A DNA stretch of 64,000 nucleotides from CBDBDZ01 sp965204215 (GCA_965204215.1 CBDBDZ010000013.1:1054001-1118000); one strand, 5' to 3'; positions 1-8,569 are shown, counted from the first letter of the stretch. A program made the numbers and translations. Notes: generated from the letters alone by a model not told the origin.

Positions 1-1
1 A

Positions 2-403
2 ATGGTGTTTATTGGTGGTGGTGCAGGTATGGCACCCATGCGATCTCATTTGTTTGACCAGCTTAAACGCCTTAAATCCAAGCGTAAAATTAGCTTTTGG
101 TACGGTGCTCGTAGTTTAAAAGAGGCTTTTTATGGTGATGAATACGATGCGCTGGCTGTAGATAACGATAATTTTGAATGGCATTTAGCTCTTTCCGAAC
201 CACAACCTGAAGACAGCTGGGAAGGTTTAACTGGCTTCATTCATAATGTCTTATATGAACAGTATTTAAAAGATCATCCTGCACCAGAAGACTGTGAGTT
301 TTATATGTGTGGTCCTCCCATGATGAATGCCGCCTGTATTAATATGTTGCTCGATTTGGGCGTAGAGCGCAGCAGTATTTTCTTAGACGATTTTGGTGGC
401 TAG
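2..403 (+). CDS. nqrF: Na+-translocating NADH:quinone reductase subunit F, C-terminal part
   Basis: This is the last 133 codons of NqrF, the subunit that takes electrons from NADH through FAD and a 2Fe-2S centre into the sodium-pumping Nqr complex at the inner membrane. The reading frame is open at the left edge, so the ferredoxin domain and most of the FAD domain lie outside the window. Visible are the start of the NADH-binding half (FIGGGAGMAPMRSH), the FWYGARS stretch, the MCGPPMMNAA nucleotide-binding motif and the typical NqrF ending FLDDFGG. The family ends the same way, so the C-terminus is intact. Other nqr genes would be expected upstream. Identification is secure. Confidence 0.95.
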   Translation: MVFIGGGAGMAPMRSHLFDQLKRLKSKRKISFWYGARSLKEAFYGDEYDALAVDNDNFEWHLALSEPQPEDSWEGLTGFIHNVLYEQYLKDHPAPEDCEFYMCGPPMMNAACINMLLDLGVERSSIFLDDFGG

Positions 404-429
404 CGAATATCTTTTAAACGGCTATAGCA

Positions 430-1143
430 ATGACTGAAAGTAATACTCCAGCTAAACCTCACAAAAAGGAAAGTTTACTATTTAATATTGGTTTTAATGT
501 AGCACTGCCCGCATTCATTTTAATGAAATTAAGTGGTGAAGAGTATCTAGGTACAACATGGGGCTTAATAGTGGCGCTGCTATTCCCTATTGGTTATGGG
601 CTGATGGACTATTGGAGCACCAAAAAAATTAATGGCTTTTCGTTATTAGGGTTAGCCAGCGTACTTTTAACTGGCGGCATTGCTTTACTAAAACTCAAGC
701 CTGAATATTTAGCTATTAAAGAGGCGAGTATTCCCGCTATTATTGGTATTGCTACTTTGGTATCAATGAAAACGAAATATCCTATTGTAAAAACTTTTCT
801 CTACAACGACAAAATTCTAAATACGACAAAAATATCAGAGCAGTTGTCTCTTAACAATAACCTTGCTGCTTTTGAAAGTACGCTGAAAAAGACATCTTAT
901 GTACTGGCAGCATCGTTCTTTCTGTCGGCAATATTAAATTATTTACTAGCGCGATGGATTGTAACTGCCGATGCGGGGACACAGGCTTTTAATGAACAAC
1001 TGGGTGAAATGACGGTTTTGAGTTATCCAGTTATTGCACTGCCTGCAATGATTATCTGTTTCGGTGCCATCTTGTATCTTTTTCGTAGTATCAAGCGATT
1101 GACACAATTGGATTTAGAGCAAATCGTTGTCCAACCTAATTGA
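430..1143 (+). CDS. VC0807-type inner-membrane protein
   Basis: A 237-residue integral membrane protein with about six hydrophobic segments, beginning after a short charged N-terminus. Segments lie near residues 18-35, 42-60, 70-88, 100-112, 155-175 and 198-220. The arrangement, with a cytoplasmic loop around residues 115-150, resembles the VC0807 family, a group of proteobacterial membrane proteins without known function that is sometimes labelled MFS-like or septation-protein-like. It starts 27 bp after nqrF and is followed 7 bp later by the SH3 protein gene, so it may be cotranscribed with both. The family name is a judgement from overall pattern; no catalytic or transport motif is visible. 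Confidence 0.6.
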   Translation: MTESNTPAKPHKKESLLFNIGFNVALPAFILMKLSGEEYLGTTWGLIVALLFPIGYGLMDYWSTKKINGFSLLGLASVLLTGGIALLKLKPEYLAIKEASIPAIIGIATLVSMKTKYPIVKTFLYNDKILNTTKISEQLSLNNNLAAFESTLKKTSYVLAASFFLSAILNYLLARWIVTADAGTQAFNEQLGEMTVLSYPVIALPAMIICFGAILYLFRSIKRLTQLDLEQIVVQPN

Positions 1144-1149
1144 GCTATT

Positions 1150-1797
1150 ATGATGAAAATAATCAAAAAAATGATACGGACTTTTGCTATATTCATATCG
1201 CTTGGCGGATTTACAGCTTCGCAGTTATTGCTGGCTCAAGAAGCGACAGAAGGCTCTCCCAAAGCTGGTTTTGTAGAGATTAACATTCCACTGCGCGGTA
1301 CACCAGATGGCAATGGGAGAATTATTCGTGATGGTATTGCCAATGGCACTGAGGTTAATAAGCTAAGCATTGATGGCTCATGGGCTTATGTTGAATTAGG
1401 TGATGGTATGAAAGGTTGGTTACCTAATCGTTTTGTTTCAACCGAAGTTAAAGACGATTCAGAAACGGAACAATTAAAAGCTCGAGTGATTGAACTGCGG
1501 AATGAATTACAGCAGCTAAAGGATAATTCAAGCGAATTAAAAAGACTACAAGCACAATTAAATAATCTTAAAGACAAGTCAACAGTAGAGAAATTGAGTC
1601 GTCAAAACAAATCCTTGCTTACAGCCAACCAAAGCCTGCAAGCAGAAAGAGATATGTTGACTACTCAACTGGAAGAGTCTGATACAGACTTTTTGATAAC
1701 ATGGTTTTTATACGGCAGCTTTGCCGTATTCTTAGGAGGGGTGCTAACCATTATTGCTGTTAAGTTATGGCCTAGGAAGAGTAATGGCTGGGGCTAA
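1150..1797 (+). CDS. TIGR04211-type SH3 domain protein, membrane anchored
   Basis: A 215-residue protein with a signal peptide (residues 1-30, cleavage probably after LLAQ), a bacterial SH3 domain (about 42-100, including SWAYVELGDGMKGWLPNRFV), a Leu/Gln/Lys-rich coiled coil (about 105-175) and one C-terminal transmembrane helix (about 182-204) with a short basic tail. This order is the hallmark of the TIGR04211 family found widely in gammaproteobacteria. It should sit in the inner membrane with the SH3 and coiled coil in the periplasm; the partner is unknown. Two ATG codons stand at the start; the first is used here. Its last 14 bases overlap pdxJ. Confidence 0.8.
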   Translation: MMKIIKKMIRTFAIFISLGGFTASQLLLAQEATEGSPKAGFVEINIPLRGTPDGNGRIIRDGIANGTEVNKLSIDGSWAYVELGDGMKGWLPNRFVSTEVKDDSETEQLKARVIELRNELQQLKDNSSELKRLQAQLNNLKDKSTVEKLSRQNKSLLTANQSLQAERDMLTTQLEESDTDFLITWFLYGSFAVFLGGVLTIIAVKLWPRKSNGWG

Positions 1798-2572
1798 CAC
1801 TAAGCACTCTAAAATCAATTTAAGTGTTAACGTCAATAAAATAGCACTGTTAAGAAATTCAAGAGGTAGTAACTACCCCGACTTAATTGAATACAGCAAA
1901 AACTGCATTGACTATGGGGCTGATGGCATTACTGTTCATCCGCGATCTGATTGTAGGCATATTACCCCGGATGATGTTATCCAGTTGGCACGATTATTAC
2001 AGCATGAAAAACAGCACAAGCCATATTTAGAGTTTAATATTGAAGGTAATCCCTTTGCCGTGAGCCATGATGGCTACCCTGGTTTCTTGAAGCTGGTAGA
2101 AATGGTCAAACCAGACCAGGTTACGTTGGTTCCCGATGCGCATTCCCAACTTACGTCTGACCACGGTTTTAACTTATTGCAAGATGGCAATGAATTGATT
2201 CCTGTTATTCAGCAGCTTCGTCAGTGGAATTGCCGCGTTAGTCTGTTTATGGAACCTGACATCGCGCAAATACAGCAAGCAAAGTCAATTGGTGCTGATA
2301 GAATTGAGCTATACACAGGCCATTACGCTATCTCACCCGACAATGACGTATTGTTCAATTCATACAATACTGCGGCGAACTGTGCAGCAGCATTAAATAT
2401 AGGAGTCAATGCAGGGCACGATTTAAGTTTAGCTAATATCGCAAAATTTGCTTTAATAGATTCTCTGCAAGAAGTATCCATAGGTCATGCTTTAGTTGTT
2501 GAAGCTATAGATATGGGTTTAAAGCGAGTCATTGCTAATTATCAACAAATTTTAAATAGAACAGAACTTTAA
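1784..2572 (+). CDS. pdxJ: Pyridoxine 5'-phosphate synthase
   Basis: PdxJ condenses 3-amino-1-hydroxyacetone phosphate with deoxyxylulose 5-phosphate to make pyridoxine 5'-phosphate, the last ring-forming step of DXP-dependent vitamin B6 synthesis. The 262-residue product has the PdxJ TIM-barrel signatures: NKIALLRNSRG, GADGITVHPR (catalytic His), EFNIEGNP (catalytic Glu) and GVNAGHDL (second His). I chose the ATG at 1784, which overlaps the SH3 gene by 14 bp; the open frame extends 10 codons further upstream but without a family match. The motifs EFNIEGNP, QVTLVPDA and DRIELYTGHYA follow, as I remember them, the Bacteroidota form rather than the Escherichia coli form, which hints at transfer. 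Function is secure. Confidence 0.9.
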   Translation: MAGANTKHSKINLSVNVNKIALLRNSRGSNYPDLIEYSKNCIDYGADGITVHPRSDCRHITPDDVIQLARLLQHEKQHKPYLEFNIEGNPFAVSHDGYPGFLKLVEMVKPDQVTLVPDAHSQLTSDHGFNLLQDGNELIPVIQQLRQWNCRVSLFMEPDIAQIQQAKSIGADRIELYTGHYAISPDNDVLFNSYNTAANCAAALNIGVNAGHDLSLANIAKFALIDSLQEVSIGHALVVEAIDMGLKRVIANYQQILNRTEL

Positions 2573-2617
2573 AAACCGCAATAGTGTCTCAATAGTCAAG
2601 TTACTCATTGTGGATAC

Positions 2618-3364
2618 ATGAAAAAATTTACCAGATATTTATTAACCGGTTGGTTTATAGTTATTTCGCAATGGGCATGGGCGATGCAGAATGATAACCA
2701 ATTTCATTATTTGTTTGATCAAGTATTAAAAGAACATGTGAATGATGGCTATGTTAACTACCAGGCTATCAGAAATGACCAACGCTTTTTTGACTATGTG
2801 GAAAGCCTCAAAACTGCTAATATTAATGACTTTGAATCGGATTCTGCCAAACTGGCCTTTTGGATTAATGCCTACAATGCACTAGCAATCAAAGGTATTT
2901 TAGATGGTAAATCGCCGTCTACGTTGTGGGGGCGAAAGAAATATTTTCTGGATGCCAAGTATCAACTGGCAGGCAGAAAAATGTCGCTTAACCATTTAGA
3001 AATGAAAGTTATTATTCCTCTGGATGAAGTTCGCATACACTTTGCTATTGTTTGTGCATCCTACTCCTGCCCTAAATTGCGCTCAGAAGCCTATGTTGCA
3101 GAGCATCTAGAGCGACAGCTTGAAGAGAATGCCCATGATTTTGTAAATGATTCGCTAAAAAATGCCTTTGATAAGGAAAAGTCGACAGCAAGAATATCGA
3201 AAATTTTTAAATGGTTTAAAAAAGATTTCGTAACAAAAGCAGGATCACTCGATAAATATCTAGCTCAATATGTTAAGGATACAGATATTGTCAAACAACT
3301 CAACTCAGGAAATTTTAAAGTCAAATTTCAAAAGTATAACTGGAATTTAAACGGGGTACTATAG
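2618..3364 (+). CDS. DUF547 secreted protein
   Basis: A 248-residue exported protein with an N-terminal signal peptide (about residues 1-22, ending near AWAM). The rest is a DUF547 domain, recognised by AFWINAYNALAIKG (about 88-101), LNHLEMKVI (about 128-136) and HFAIVCASYSCPKLR (about 146-160, with two Cys). The fold is distantly papain-like in some accounts, but no activity is established. It is followed 2 bp later by the ferritin-like gene, so the two are probably translated together. The surrounding genes (glycosyltransferase, SRPBCC, cupin) suggest a small cell-envelope or redox cluster, but nothing fixes the role. Confidence 0.75.
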   Translation: MKKFTRYLLTGWFIVISQWAWAMQNDNQFHYLFDQVLKEHVNDGYVNYQAIRNDQRFFDYVESLKTANINDFESDSAKLAFWINAYNALAIKGILDGKSPSTLWGRKKYFLDAKYQLAGRKMSLNHLEMKVIIPLDEVRIHFAIVCASYSCPKLRSEAYVAEHLERQLEENAHDFVNDSLKNAFDKEKSTARISKIFKWFKKDFVTKAGSLDKYLAQYVKDTDIVKQLNSGNFKVKFQKYNWNLNGVL

Positions 3365-3366
3365 TT

Positions 3367-4002
3367 TTGCTAGTTAATTTAAACGAGCAAAAACACATCA
3401 GTTTACTGTTTCGTTTTTTATTGCAAGGTGAACAATTAGCCAGAGAAACTTCCAGGCGACAAGCTCAAATGACACAGGACAACGGTATCCAGTATTTTTT
3501 GCGAAGGCAATCGCGACAAGAGCTATTTCACAGCAGAATGTTTCAAATTGCGCTTTCAGTCATTAATGCCCGTGGAAGAGGTTGCAATATATCAATTTCT
3601 GCCATGCAAAAATATGATTCTTTGCTAAATGAAGCTGCGAAACAAAATAATCAAGCAGAATTACTGTTAGGTATGCAAGTCATTCTGGAAGGTTTTGGTG
3701 ATACTGTTTTAGAGAATCTGGAAAGCAGTGTTGCCAATCGTAGCAACTACTTACAACATCTTAGACAGTTAATTCTTAGCCAGGAAGATGAACATCATCG
3801 GTTTGGTATACACAGACTAAACGCCATGGTTGCAGAAAAGCCATTGTTACAACATCAGTTAAAGCTTCGCTCTAATGATTATTTAGAATTGATTGAACAA
3901 TTTGTTAACGATTGTTCTGGATTGCTCAATCACTTTCATCTGGATATGGAAAATTACTTTGAATCATTTAATAACAGAATGCCACTTTGGCTTCGGTTTT
4001 AA
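3367..4002 (+). CDS. Ferritin-like diiron protein of unknown role
   Basis: A 211-residue, mostly helical protein without signal peptide. Spacing of acidic and histidine residues fits a four-helix diiron site: E22 on the first helix, E52xxH55 on the second, E108 on the third and E140xxH143 on the fourth. This is the ligand pattern of ferritin-like oxidases and rubrerythrin-type proteins. The only good start is TTG at 3367, right after the DUF547 stop codon, which implies translational coupling. I cannot place it in a named family. Candidate roles are an oxidase or hydroxylase acting with the DUF547 protein, or peroxide scavenging. An R1 repeat follows the stop codon. Confidence 0.6.
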   Translation: MLVNLNEQKHISLLFRFLLQGEQLARETSRRQAQMTQDNGIQYFLRRQSRQELFHSRMFQIALSVINARGRGCNISISAMQKYDSLLNEAAKQNNQAELLLGMQVILEGFGDTVLENLESSVANRSNYLQHLRQLILSQEDEHHRFGIHRLNAMVAEKPLLQHQLKLRSNDYLELIEQFVNDCSGLLNHFHLDMENYFESFNNRMPLWLRF

Positions 4003-4012
4003 TTCATTTATA

Positions 4013-4144
4013 GGAGAGCTTTACACAATGTCACGAGCAATGAAAACACAAGGCAAAAATATGTGAAAAAGGTAGTAAATGAGTATTTTTGAGCATGTTT
4101 TTAACGCAGTAGTTTTGAGTACAGTCATTGTGCAAAGCTCTCTA
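4013..4144. repeat. R1 repeat, copy a (inverted arms)
   Basis: The left arm GGAGAGCTTTACACAATG (4013-4030) is the inverse of the right arm CATTGTGCAAAGCTCTCT (4127-4144). The inner part resembles the R1 copies at 5559 and 53728, including the GTTTTTAACGC...TTGAGT stretch. It fills the gap between the ferritin-like gene and the glycosyltransferase gene, whose ATG lies 13 bp beyond the right arm. Short ORFs crossing it on either strand are not genes. Confidence 0.85.
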
Positions 4145-4156
4145 TAGGTATTTCTG

Positions 4157-4855
4157 ATGACATTTACCACAGTAACAATTATTGTTCCCATATTAAATGA
4201 AGAAAAAGTCATGCACAGTTTATTAGAACAATTACAGACCTTACTTCAAAGCAACACCCAAATTGAAGTCATTATTGTTGATGGGGGTAGTAGTGACAAT
4301 AGCTTGCAACAAATAGAAGGAGCTTATTTTCCACTTAAAATGTTATCTTCAAAGACGGCTGGAAGAGGATTGCAGATGAACCTGGGTGCATCGCAAGCCA
4401 ATGGTCAGTGGCTGCTGTTTCTGCATGCCGATACAACGCTACCAGCTGCTGCAATTAGCACTATTGAGAAGTTGCCAGTTGCTATTCAAGCAGGATGTTT
4501 TACCCATCAGTTTTCTGGCGGACATTGGTTATTGAATATTATTTCAAAACTACATAACTGGCGCTTTACACGAACAGGAATTATCTATGGCGATGAAACA
4601 CTTTTTATAAGGCGTGATTTTTTTAATCAAATAAACGGATTTCCCACTACTGAAATACTGGAAGATGTCTATATCAGCGAAAAAATATTACAATACTGCA
4701 CTCCTATAAAACTGGATTTGCCAATTATCACCAATGCCAGAAAATTTTTATCCAAAGGCGTGTGGAAGAGCCTCTTGCAAGTGTTACTAATACAACTGCA
4801 TTGCCATATTAAAATACCGCTTTTAGCAAAGAGCTTCTTTGAGCCGGTTCGTTAG
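4157..4855 (+). CDS. Family 2 glycosyltransferase (TIGR04283-like)
   Basis: A 232-residue GT-A enzyme. The N-terminus has the family 2 pattern IIVPILNEE (about residues 8-16), VIIVDGGSSDNS (about 38-49) and the metal-binding LHADTTLP (about 90-97, DxD-like). GDETLFIRRDFF and EDVYISEKI (acceptor-side acid) follow. The length and the LFLHADTTLP motif match the short TIGR04283 group, whose sugar donor and acceptor are unknown. Cytoplasmic or membrane-associated. The gene begins just after an R1 repeat, so its promoter and leader must lie in or upstream of the repeat. The ATG at 4157 is the natural start. Confidence 0.8.
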   Translation: MTFTTVTIIVPILNEEKVMHSLLEQLQTLLQSNTQIEVIIVDGGSSDNSLQQIEGAYFPLKMLSSKTAGRGLQMNLGASQANGQWLLFLHADTTLPAAAISTIEKLPVAIQAGCFTHQFSGGHWLLNIISKLHNWRFTRTGIIYGDETLFIRRDFFNQINGFPTTEILEDVYISEKILQYCTPIKLDLPIITNARKFLSKGVWKSLLQVLLIQLHCHIKIPLLAKSFFEPVR

Positions 4856-4908
4856 CTATTAAAATCTGAATGTTACCAACGATGCATAATCCTGGAGTCT
4901 GGATAAAA

Positions 4909-5547
4909 ATGAAAATACTATTGCTACTATTGGCCATAAATTTGTCATTGTTAGCGAACGAACCCATATTGCAACCTATTACATCAGAGCCTGAAAAAAA
5001 AGTTTTTACCGATAAACAATTAAATCGAATAGCCAAAGGCAAATCGGTTTTTAGAGAATTTTCAATGACTAGCGGCAAACACTATGAGGTCACTTTTACT
5101 GTGCAAGCCCCTCCAGCCAAAGTTTGGCAAGTATTAAAAGATTTTAAATCGATACCGCATTGGATAGATACAGTTAAAAAAGCCACTGTATACAAACAAC
5201 AGGATACTTTAACCCATGTTGCTTTTACTTCCAAAAACTGGTTATTGGGTGATATAAAATGGTTTGTTATTCACAATTATCCGAACAATGAGGTTCAACG
5301 CAATTGGGGTAGTTGGACATTAGATTATGAAAAGCAGTCATTTTTTAAAGATTCCATCGGCTATTGGAAAGTAACGACCGACCTCGCTAATCCCAATAGA
5401 ACCCAGGTAACTTATTCTATACAAATGATATTAAGTAATAATATTCCCAAACTCCTACACGCCCGCATTATTAAAACAGGAATAAAAGATACTATCCAAT
5501 GGGTAATTGGTGCTACTCAAGCAAATAAAGTGGAGAAAGCAGGGTGA
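4909..5547 (+). CDS. Exported SRPBCC/START-like protein
   Basis: A 212-residue protein with a signal peptide (residues 1-17 or so, LLLLLAINLSLLANE) followed by an SRPBCC hydrophobic-ligand-binding domain (about 45-205). Signs of the fold are VTFTVQAPPAKVWQVLKDF near its start, a middle stretch of alternating strands, and a long C-terminal helix. The start at 4909 is preferred because the hydrophobic leader follows at once; an in-frame ATG at 4870 would place 13 extra residues before it. Such proteins can bind lipids, polyketides or aromatic compounds; no ligand can be named. An R1 repeat follows. Confidence 0.7.
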   Translation: MKILLLLLAINLSLLANEPILQPITSEPEKKVFTDKQLNRIAKGKSVFREFSMTSGKHYEVTFTVQAPPAKVWQVLKDFKSIPHWIDTVKKATVYKQQDTLTHVAFTSKNWLLGDIKWFVIHNYPNNEVQRNWGSWTLDYEKQSFFKDSIGYWKVTTDLANPNRTQVTYSIQMILSNNIPKLLHARIIKTGIKDTIQWVIGATQANKVEKAG

Positions 5548-5558
5548 AGGTTTATAAT

Positions 5559-5660
5559 AGAGAGCTCTGCATAATGTCACGAGTGATGTCAAGACAAAGC
5601 AAATTTGAACGAAAATTTAACGCCGTATTGACGAGCGTAGTAATTATGCAAAGCTCTCTA
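5559..5660. repeat. R1 repeat, copy b (inverted arms)
   Basis: The left arm AGAGAGCTCTGCATAATG (5559-5576) and the right arm AATTATGCAAAGCTCTCT (5642-5659) are near-perfect inverted copies. The interior (GAACGAAAATTTAACGCCG, then TATTGACGAGCGTAGT) matches the copy at 53728 closely. It lies between the SRPBCC gene and the cupin gene. A 68-codon ORF through this region is an artefact of the repeat. Confidence 0.88.
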
Positions 5661-5760
5661 ATAAATATGTTGGCTTCTGTGATTGGATTCGCCACTTCGT
5701 TGCTCGTCGTTTACGCGAGTGTTATACAAAAAATCAATAACCGACAATGAGAAAAATTAC

Positions 5761-6243
5761 ATGAACCTCATATTTTACAAAAAAACCACAACCATTATAC
5801 TCACAATAGCCTCAGCTTTATTACTAAGTTCTCCTTTGTTTGCTGGTGAATGCAAAACTGATAAACAGGGTACAAATTTGCTCATAGATGCACCAACTAA
5901 ATCCTCTGGTGTTCGCACTGAAGTGCTGTCACAGTTTAGCCTCGAAACAGAGAAAATTAAGCTCATTGGTAGAAAATTTCGTATCCGCAATATTATTATA
6001 AAACCAGGTGGACATGTGCTATTGCATTCACATGATGACAGACCCGCACTGGCTATGATTACACAAGGTGAAGTTATCGAACATGTTAATAACTGCCTTG
6101 AACCAGTTTTTTTTAAAACAGGAGAGATTATTCAAGAGCGAAAGGGCATAACGCACTGGGTTGAAAATCATACAGACAATATTGCTATACTAACAGTATC
6201 TGACATTTTCAATGAATCTGGCAATTCGCAAGGCAACTTTTAA
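5761..6243 (+). CDS. Exported cupin-domain protein
   Basis: A 160-residue protein with a signal peptide (residues 1-30, cleavage near LFAGE) and a single cupin domain. The metal-binding cupin motif is GGHVLLHSHDDRPALAMITQGE (about 82-103), and the second motif runs through GEIIQERKGITHWVEN. Start chosen at ATG 5761 because the leader peptide follows directly; an upstream in-frame extension to 5683 reads through repeat-derived sequence. It is probably a periplasmic metal-binding cupin; substrate unknown. Two Cys, at about 33 and 110, could form a disulphide. Confidence 0.75.
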   Translation: MNLIFYKKTTTIILTIASALLLSSPLFAGECKTDKQGTNLLIDAPTKSSGVRTEVLSQFSLETEKIKLIGRKFRIRNIIIKPGGHVLLHSHDDRPALAMITQGEVIEHVNNCLEPVFFKTGEIIQERKGITHWVENHTDNIAILTVSDIFNESGNSQGNF

Positions 6244-6360
6244 TCTGAATAACGCATCCTCCATAAAGTGCCAAAAGTTTTGTGACAAAATTCGAATAAG
6301 TGCAAACGGCAGTGGTAATCAGGTTTAATAAATAAAAAATTATTTACGAGGCAAAACTAT

Positions 6361-6705
6361 ATGAACAAGATAGTAAAGATATTCTTTGGGTCACTGATTT
6401 ATTTATCAATGAATATCACTTTAGCAGATACCATTGATTGCAAAGATTTAAAAATTATTTCTGTAACAGTTGAAGGTCCTCGTGATGATGGCTTTGTTTT
6501 TCAAAATAAATTAATTATTCAATTAAATGGGCTTTGTGCGGGTAAGCAATATATGCATGCTGATTTGAACCACCCTGCATTTGATGGCTTTCTTTCTGTT
6601 GCATTAACAGCTAAAACCCTTGAAAAGTTTGTTAAGGTAGCGGTTAATACTAGTTCTACAACCTTTGCTTCAAATCAAATTGCGTACATAACGTTTTTAA
6701 ACTAA
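6361..6705 (+). CDS. Small exported protein, unknown
   Basis: A 114-residue protein with a clear signal peptide (residues 1-23, ending ITLADT). The mature part is about 90 residues with two Cys (in TIDCKDL and NGLCAGK) likely to be paired in the periplasm. I do not recognise the family. The purine-rich GAGGC 11 bases before the ATG can serve as ribosome binding site. It stands alone between the cupin gene and the R3-containing gap before purE. Confidence 0.6.
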   Translation: MNKIVKIFFGSLIYLSMNITLADTIDCKDLKIISVTVEGPRDDGFVFQNKLIIQLNGLCAGKQYMHADLNHPAFDGFLSVALTAKTLEKFVKVAVNTSSTTFASNQIAYITFLN

Positions 6706-6789
6706 AAAATAATATAATTGGAGGCTGCAGCTCTATAGAGTGCTTTGCTGTGGGTTCTAATAATTCTGGATTTGAATCAACAGAAACTA

Positions 6790-6872
6790 AGGTCATTGCA
6801 TTAGGCATCCTACCTATACAACTGGAGTGATACTATCCTGTATCACGCAACCATTGCTTATTGCAATGGGCT
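6790..6872. repeat. R3 repeat, copy a
   Basis: Contains TCATTGCATTAGGCATCCTA, then a GATACTATCCTGTATCACGC-like core and CCATTGCTTATTGCAATGG, a self-complementary end. The same blocks recur at 38186-38340, 43297-43360 and 59832-59876. The 281-bp gap 6706-6986 between the small exported protein and purE otherwise shows no recognisable gene. Confidence 0.8.
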
Positions 6873-6986
6873 TATTAATTGTTTCATCGGCACACTGGCT
6901 CTGAAACGGGTTGGTAACGTATCTTACCAGCAATTATTATTTCAACCTTTACACTTATTACTCAATAGTTTACAGTGGCGCCCCAT

Positions 6987-7466
6987 ATGAAACAGACAAA
7001 AATAGCCATTATTATGGGGTCGCAATCTGACTGGTCAGTGATGAAACACGCGACAACCCTACCAGACCAACTAGATATTGCTTATGATACTGCTGTTATA
7101 TCTGCGCATCGTACACCTGACAGGCTGTATGAATTTGCCAGTAAGGCGACAGATGAATACAGTGTAATTATTGCCGGAGCAGGGGGCGCAGCGCACCTGC
7201 CGGGCATGACAGCGGCTCTCACCTGTCTTCCTGTTATTGCGGTACCTGTCACCAGTAAAGCCCTTAATGGAATGGATAGTTTACTGTCAATTGTGCAAAT
7301 GCCAAAAGGTGTTGCTGTTGCGACTCAAGCCATTGGCGAAGCAGGGGCTTATAATGCAGGTTTGATGGCTGTACAAATTTTAGCGATTAGTGATTCAACA
7401 CTGCAATCCAAACTTGAAACATGGCGTAAACAACAAACTGACGCTGTACCCAACGAAGTAGAATAA
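6987..7466 (+). CDS. purE: N5-carboxyaminoimidazole ribonucleotide mutase
   Basis: PurE moves the carboxyl group of N5-CAIR to give 4-carboxyaminoimidazole ribonucleotide in de novo purine synthesis. The 159-residue product shows the class I signatures MGSQSDW, ISAHRTPDR (active-site His) and AGAGGAAHLPGM. ATG 6987 is favoured; GTG at 6975 would add four residues. The stop codon overlaps the ATG of purK by one base, the standard purEK coupling. The length is close to the usual 160-170 residues. Confidence 0.95.
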   Translation: MKQTKIAIIMGSQSDWSVMKHATTLPDQLDIAYDTAVISAHRTPDRLYEFASKATDEYSVIIAGAGGAAHLPGMTAALTCLPVIAVPVTSKALNGMDSLLSIVQMPKGVAVATQAIGEAGAYNAGLMAVQILAISDSTLQSKLETWRKQQTDAVPNEVE

Positions 7467-8569
7467 TGCACCTGGCTATTGTCGGTTGCGGCCAGTTGTC
7501 ACAGATGATAGCCTTATCTGGCGCTTCTATGGGTATTAAATTCAGTTTTGTTGCCGATGCCAAAGAAGACATTTGTTGTGTTGAGGGGATGGGCGCAATT
7601 GTACGATGGCAGCCGGGAGATTGCATTGAGGAATTATATAAAGCACTAGGACAACCCGACTGTATAACGGTTGAAAAAGAACAGGTTGAATTATCACTAA
7701 TTGAACAATTGCAGCAATATTGCCCAGTGCGTCCAAATTCCGGAGGTTTTGCTGCCTGTCAGCACAGACATAGAGAAAAACAGTTATTAGATAAATTAGC
7801 CATTCCTTGCGCAGCTTATATTTACGGGAGGCCTGACGCTATTGAAAGAGCTAATTTACCGTTACCTGTTGTCGTAAAGTCTTGCCGTTTTGGTTACGAT
7901 GGTAAGAATCAATGGGTATTAAGAAATCAGCAAGATATTGATGCTTTTAACTTGCAGGCAGAGGAAGAGCATTACATTATTGAAGCACTAATTCCATTTA
8001 GCAAAGAAATTTCTCAAGTGTCAGTTCGCAGTATCAACGGGGAAATACATCACTATCCACTAACGGAAAATCAACACTCTCAAGGTATATTGGTAAAATC
8101 GGTTGCTCCTGCTATCAATATATCAGAAATAGTAGCAAAGAAAGCCCAAGATTATATGCGCAGAATTATGGAAAATTTGGATTATATCGGGGTTATGGCA
8201 ATGGAGTGTTTTGTGGTTGAAGAGAAATTATTAGTCAATGAGTTGGCGCCACGTGTGCACAACAGCGGGCATTGGACACAAGCAGGCAGTGTCACCAGCC
8301 AATTTGAAAATCACTTACGCGCTGTCTGTGGGTTAGCTTTGGGTTCAACAGCTATTCATGGCGTGGCAGGGATGGTTAATTTAATTGGTACCAGTCGGGC
8401 GCCAATAGAATTGCAAACTGCTAGTGCGCGGCTTCACTGGTACGGCAAAACGGTACGTGCTGGCCGCAAACTTGGGCATATTAATATTGTAGATGAGGAT
8501 TATGATAATCTTTTGCAGCAGATGGACTCCATACAATCGAATTTAAAGTTATCAGAGAGTTTTGCATAA
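7466..8569 (+). CDS. purK: N5-carboxyaminoimidazole ribonucleotide synthase
   Basis: PurK is the ATP-grasp enzyme that makes N5-CAIR from AIR, bicarbonate and ATP, feeding PurE. The 367-residue protein has the N-terminal VGCGQLSQM motif (about 5-13), the ATP-grasp region PVVVKSCRFGYDGK (about 133-146) and the metal/carboxylate motif ELAPRVHNSGHWT (about 260-272). Length is normal for PurK. The last codons, ESFA plus stop, are not family sequence: the DNA from 8553 on is the arm of an R1 repeat, so the repeat supplies the C-terminus and stop codon. Function should be unaffected since this tail is beyond the conserved core. Confidence 0.95.
   Translation: MHLAIVGCGQLSQMIALSGASMGIKFSFVADAKEDICCVEGMGAIVRWQPGDCIEELYKALGQPDCITVEKEQVELSLIEQLQQYCPVRPNSGGFAACQHRHREKQLLDKLAIPCAAYIYGRPDAIERANLPLPVVVKSCRFGYDGKNQWVLRNQQDIDAFNLQAEEEHYIIEALIPFSKEISQVSVRSINGEIHHYPLTENQHSQGILVKSVAPAINISEIVAKKAQDYMRRIMENLDYIGVMAMECFVVEEKLLVNELAPRVHNSGHWTQAGSVTSQFENHLRAVCGLALGSTAIHGVAGMVNLIGTSRAPIELQTASARLHWYGKTVRAGRKLGHINIVDEDYDNLLQQMDSIQSNLKLSESFA

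Noticed and set aside
4021..4212. A 63-codon ORF on the - strand
   Set aside because: Covers R1 copy a and the start of the glycosyltransferase gene; shadow of a repeat.
5544..5750. A 68-codon ORF on the + strand after the SRPBCC gene
   Set aside because: It is read mostly from R1 copy b, whose arms and interior recur elsewhere; no family features and poor start context.
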